This document shows positions 33,882 to 36,292 of a stretch of 36,292 nt of DNA, one piece after another (position 1 is the stretch's first letter; each line of letters begins with the position of its first letter). The stretch comes from CAZBWP01 sp964630265. GTDB taxonomy: Bacteria; Pseudomonadota; Alphaproteobacteria; Rhodospirillales; Defluviicoccaceae. The stretch spans positions 1 through 36,292 of the forward strand of contig CAZVRW010000028.1 in assembly GCA_964630265.1 (NCBI GenBank), written 5' to 3'. The notes beneath the pieces were generated by a model. It saw nothing but the letters and a program-made list of their open reading frames with translations. It searched no databases and was not told the origin of the DNA. The position numbers and the translations under genes were made by a program.

Positions 33882-35200
33882 CGGGGCCGCGAGCGGATCG
33901 GGAGACGCAGCCCCCCATGACCCTGGACAGCACCGGACCCATCGACAGCATCGAGGACCTGATGCGAGGCATCGGGCAAGCCGCCCGCGCCGCAGCCGGG
34001 GTCCTAGCCGCCGCCTCCACCGACCTCAAGAACCGGGCGCTGCGCGCCAGCGCCGATGCGATCCGGGGTGCCACCGCAGAGCTGCTCGCCGCCAACGCCC
34101 AGGACATGCGGGCGGGAAAGGCCAAGGGGCTGTCGAAGGCGATGCTGGATCGGCTGGCGCTGGACGATGCGCGGATCGAGGCGATGGCCCGCGGCCTCGA
34201 AGAGGTCGCGGACCTGCCCGATCCGGTCGGCAGCGTCCTTGCCGCCTGGCAGCGCCCGAACGGATTGCGGATCAGCCGGGTGCGCACGCCGCTGGGGGTC
34301 GTCGGCGTGATCTACGAGTCGCGTCCGAACGTCACCGCCGACGCTGGCGGCCTCTGCCTGAAAGCGGGCAACGCCGCGATCCTGCGCTGCGGTTCGGAAA
34401 GCTTCAATTCGTCGTCGGCGATCATGAACGCGCTCGGCGTCGGCCTGATCGCCGCCGGCCTGCCCGCCGCCGCCATCCAACTGGTGCCGACCACCGACCG
34501 CGCCGCCGTCGGCACGATGCTGACCATGAGCGACACCATCGACGTCATCGTCCCGCGTGGCGGCAAGTCACTGATCGAACGGATCAGCGCCGAGAGCCGG
34601 GTGCCGTTGTTCAAGCATCTGGAAGGCCTCTGTCACACGTACATCCATGCTGAATGCGATCGCGAGAAAGCGCGCCGCATCGCGGTCAACGCCAAGATGC
34701 GGCGCACCGGCATCTGCGGCGCCACCGAGACTTTGCTGGTCGATCGCGGGGTGGCGATGACGCTACTGCCGCCGCTGCTGGATGATCTCGCCGCCGCCGG
34801 GTGCGAGGTGCGCGGCGACGCAGAGACACAAAAGCTGGACGGCCGCGTCGTTCCGGCCACCGCGGCGGATTGGGATACGGAGTATCTCGACGCTATTCTG
34901 TCGGTGCGCATCGTCGACGGACTCGACGCCGCGCTGGAGCATATCCGAAGGCACGGCAGCGGCCATACGGAAGCGATCATCACCGAGAACGCGGATGCCG
35001 CCGATGCGTTCGTCACCGGACTCGACAGCGCCATCCTGCTTGTCAACGCCTCCACCCAGTTCGCCGACGGTGGCGAGTTCGGCATGGGGGCAGAGATCGG
35101 TATTTCCACCGGCAAGCTGCATGCACGGGGGCCCGTCGGCGTCGAGCAGTTGACCAGCTTCAAGTACGTCGTTCGCGGCGACGGCCAGTGCCGACCGTGA
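33878..35200 (+). CDS. proA: Glutamate-5-semialdehyde dehydrogenase
   Basis: A 440-residue NADPH enzyme that reduces glutamyl 5-phosphate to the semialdehyde, the second step of proline synthesis; it would take the unstable phosphate from ProB. The catalytic cysteine is C280 in RRTGICGATETLLVD. Other family motifs are TPLGVVGVIYESRPNVT, LKAGNAAILRCGSESFNSS, PRGGKSLIERI, FKHLEGLCHTYIH and NASTQFADGGEFGMGAEIGI. The ATG at 33878 overlaps the proB stop; an ATG 13 codons later fits the family start more closely and could be used instead. Confidence 0.97.
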   Translation: MTGPRADRETQPPMTLDSTGPIDSIEDLMRGIGQAARAAAGVLAAASTDLKNRALRASADAIRGATAELLAANAQDMRAGKAKGLSKAMLDRLALDDARIEAMARGLEEVADLPDPVGSVLAAWQRPNGLRISRVRTPLGVVGVIYESRPNVTADAGGLCLKAGNAAILRCGSESFNSSSAIMNALGVGLIAAGLPAAAIQLVPTTDRAAVGTMLTMSDTIDVIVPRGGKSLIERISAESRVPLFKHLEGLCHTYIHAECDREKARRIAVNAKMRRTGICGATETLLVDRGVAMTLLPPLLDDLAAAGCEVRGDAETQKLDGRVVPATAADWDTEYLDAILSVRIVDGLDAALEHIRRHGSGHTEAIITENADAADAFVTGLDSAILLVNASTQFADGGEFGMGAEIGISTGKLHARGPVGVEQLTSFKYVVRGDGQCRP

Positions 35201-35811
35201 CCGCGGCACCGGGCGCACCGACCCGTCGCCATTCGCCGGCCCGTCGCCGCGTTGGTCTGCTCGGGGGCTCGTTCAATCCCGCCCACGCCGGGCATCGCCA
35301 TATCTCGCTGGAAGCCTTGCGACGTCTGGCACTCGACTGGGTTTGGTGGATGGTCTCACCGCAGAACCCGTTGAAGGATCGGGCCGACATGGCGCCGCTG
35401 GAGCGGCGGCTGGCGGAGGCCGAGACGGTCGCCGATCACCCGCGCATTCGGGTGACCGGCATCGAGAGCGAACTCGGCACCGTGCACACCGTCGACACCC
35501 TCATCGCGCTGTCCCGAAGATTCCCCGCGGCCAATTTCGTGTGGCTGATGGGCGCCGACAATCTGCTGCAGATTCATCAATGGAAACAGTGGGAGCGGTT
35601 GTTCCGACTGGTTCCCATTGCGGTTTTCCCGAGGCCCACTTATTCTTTACGAGCGTTGTCGTCGGTGGCGGCGCGGCGGTTCGCCGAGGCACGGGTTCCG
35701 GGCTGGAACTGGCGGTGGCTGGCGGATGCCGAACCCCCAGCCTGGGCTTTTTTGCACGGACGTGCCCATGGCGCATCGGCGACATCGATCAGGGCGCGGC
35801 GGGCCGACTGA
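35197..35811 (+). CDS. nadD: Nicotinate-nucleotide adenylyltransferase
   Basis: A 204-residue enzyme that adenylates nicotinate mononucleotide to deamido-NAD. The nucleotidyltransferase signature GLLGGSFNPAHAGHRHIS lies at about residues 20-37, followed by WWMVSPQNPLKD, and FVWLMGADNLLQIHQWKQW in the middle. The C-terminal substrate motif is SATSIRARRAD (normally S-T-x-I-R). The protein ends soon after it, as usual for short NadD. A GTG at 35197 overlaps the proA stop (GTGA); an in-frame GTG at 35188 is the alternative. Confidence 0.95.
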   Translation: MTAAPGAPTRRHSPARRRVGLLGGSFNPAHAGHRHISLEALRRLALDWVWWMVSPQNPLKDRADMAPLERRLAEAETVADHPRIRVTGIESELGTVHTVDTLIALSRRFPAANFVWLMGADNLLQIHQWKQWERLFRLVPIAVFPRPTYSLRALSSVAARRFAEARVPGWNWRWLADAEPPAWAFLHGRAHGASATSIRARRAD

Positions 35812-35826
35812 TCCGCCGAAGCCTCG

Positions 35827-35873
35827 GACAGGGTGGCTCACGAAGCCACAGACAGGGTCGCTCAACCAGCGAG
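35827..35873 (+). repeat. Two tandem 24-base hairpin units with a compensatory pair change
   Basis: Two units each begin GACAGGGT (35827 and 35851). In the first, GTGGCT pairs with AGCCAC around CACGA; in the second, TCGCT pairs with AGCGA around CAACC. Where the first stem has a G-C pair (35835-35847), the second has C-G (35859-35871). The units lie in the 83-base spacer between nadD and rsfS. Confidence 0.65.
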
Positions 35874-35894
35874 GGAACCGAAGCCATACAACCC

Positions 35895-36281
35895 ATGATG
35901 CAGCAGAGATCGGTCACAGAGCACCGCCTGCTCTCGATCGTTCAAGCTTCTCTTGATGACGACAAGGCCGTCGAAGTGGTCGTCATCGATCTCGCGGGTA
36001 AAACCAACATCGCCGACCATATGGTCATCGCCTCGGGGACGTCGCAGCGCCACGTCGGGGCCATGACCGAGCACCTGCGCGAACGCCTGAAGCGCGCCGG
36101 TGTCAGCGGTGTTAGTGTCGAGGGTCAAGTCCATTGCGACTGGGTACTCGTCGACGCCGGCGATGTGGTCGTTCATCTCTTCCGGCCCGAGGTGCGCTCG
36201 TTCTATGCCCTAGAGAAAATGTGGGGGACGGCGGCCGGCTGGTCCATGGCCGCCGCGGAGCCGATCCGGATCGGCGCCTGA
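35895..36281 (+). CDS. rsfS: Ribosomal silencing factor RsfS
   Basis: A 128-residue Iojap-family protein that binds ribosomal protein L14 and blocks subunit joining when nutrients are scarce. Family motifs are DDKAVEVVVIDLAGKTNIAD, HMVIASGTSQRHVGAMTEHL, VEGQVHCDWVLVDAGDVVVH and LFRPEVRSFYALEKMWG. The ATG at 35895 is followed by a second ATG; neither has a strong ribosome site. It follows nadD as in most alphaproteobacteria, and the 11 bases left in the window are too few to show the next gene (usually rlmH). Confidence 0.95.
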   Translation: MMQQRSVTEHRLLSIVQASLDDDKAVEVVVIDLAGKTNIADHMVIASGTSQRHVGAMTEHLRERLKRAGVSGVSVEGQVHCDWVLVDAGDVVVHLFRPEVRSFYALEKMWGTAAGWSMAAAEPIRIGA

Positions 36282-36292
36282 CCGGCCGCTAG

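Overview
The window is high-GC DNA from an alphaproteobacterium, most likely Rhodospirillales or a near relative. This is inferred from gene content and order, not from a marker gene. It carries the core of the ethylmalonyl-CoA pathway, ubiquinone genes of the UbiD and COQ7 types, an exported three-subunit formate dehydrogenase with its usual alphaproteobacterial accessory genes, and the rplU-rpmA-obgE-proB-proA-nadD-rsfS block. I see no phage, transposon, CRISPR array or origin. Nearly all of it reads as ordinary chromosome.

Layout. 1-3.6 kb: the 3' part of ubiD (its 5' end lies outside the window) converges on a minus-strand group of a VTT/DedA-like membrane protein, dsbB and coq7. A small conserved protein follows. 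3.7-6.7 kb: a CBS-pair protein and a membrane pyrophosphatase with a K+-dependent signature diverge from a 364-base spacer that holds a degenerate 12-bp repeat. 6.7-8.5 kb: tRNA-Leu(CAA), a hypoxanthine phosphoribosyltransferase and an adenine/adenosine deaminase, so purine salvage. 8.6-10.9 kb: a TPR-type gene broken by one in-frame TGA, then a PduO-type cobalamin adenosyltransferase with a small twin-helix membrane protein. 11.0-16.9 kb: methylsuccinyl-CoA dehydrogenase and crotonyl-CoA carboxylase/reductase on the minus strand and ethylmalonyl-CoA mutase on the plus strand. Together they cover the reductive carboxylation, the B12-dependent rearrangement and the oxidation of C5 acyl-CoAs during acetate/C2 assimilation. 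The adenosyltransferase supplies the mutase cofactor.

16.9-19.7 kb: a diguanylate cyclase, a possible degenerate GIY-YIG protein and a multi-helix membrane protein. 19.7-30.7 kb: the formate dehydrogenase locus. Accessory genes diverge from about 23.0 kb: DUF6494-like, DUF6352-like and a 680-residue Fe-S protein to the left, DUF3305/DUF3306-like genes to the right. After a 100-N assembly gap come a TorD-like chaperone, a small Tat-signal protein, the catalytic subunit, the Fe-S subunit, a lipoprotein and the cytochrome b subunit. 30.7-36.3 kb: ribosomal proteins L21 and L27, then a tightly overlapping obgE-proB-proA-nadD chain and rsfS.

The most unusual item is the crotonyl-CoA carboxylase/reductase at 12883-14640. 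It ends in a tandem CBS (Bateman) module that canonical enzymes of this family lack, which suggests direct nucleotide control of the carboxylation step. Other points to check are the nonsense codon in the TPR gene, the assembly gap bounded by identical 21-bp sequences, a terminator-like hairpin just after the putative rplU promoter, and a pair of tandem hairpins with a compensatory base-pair swap between nadD and rsfS.
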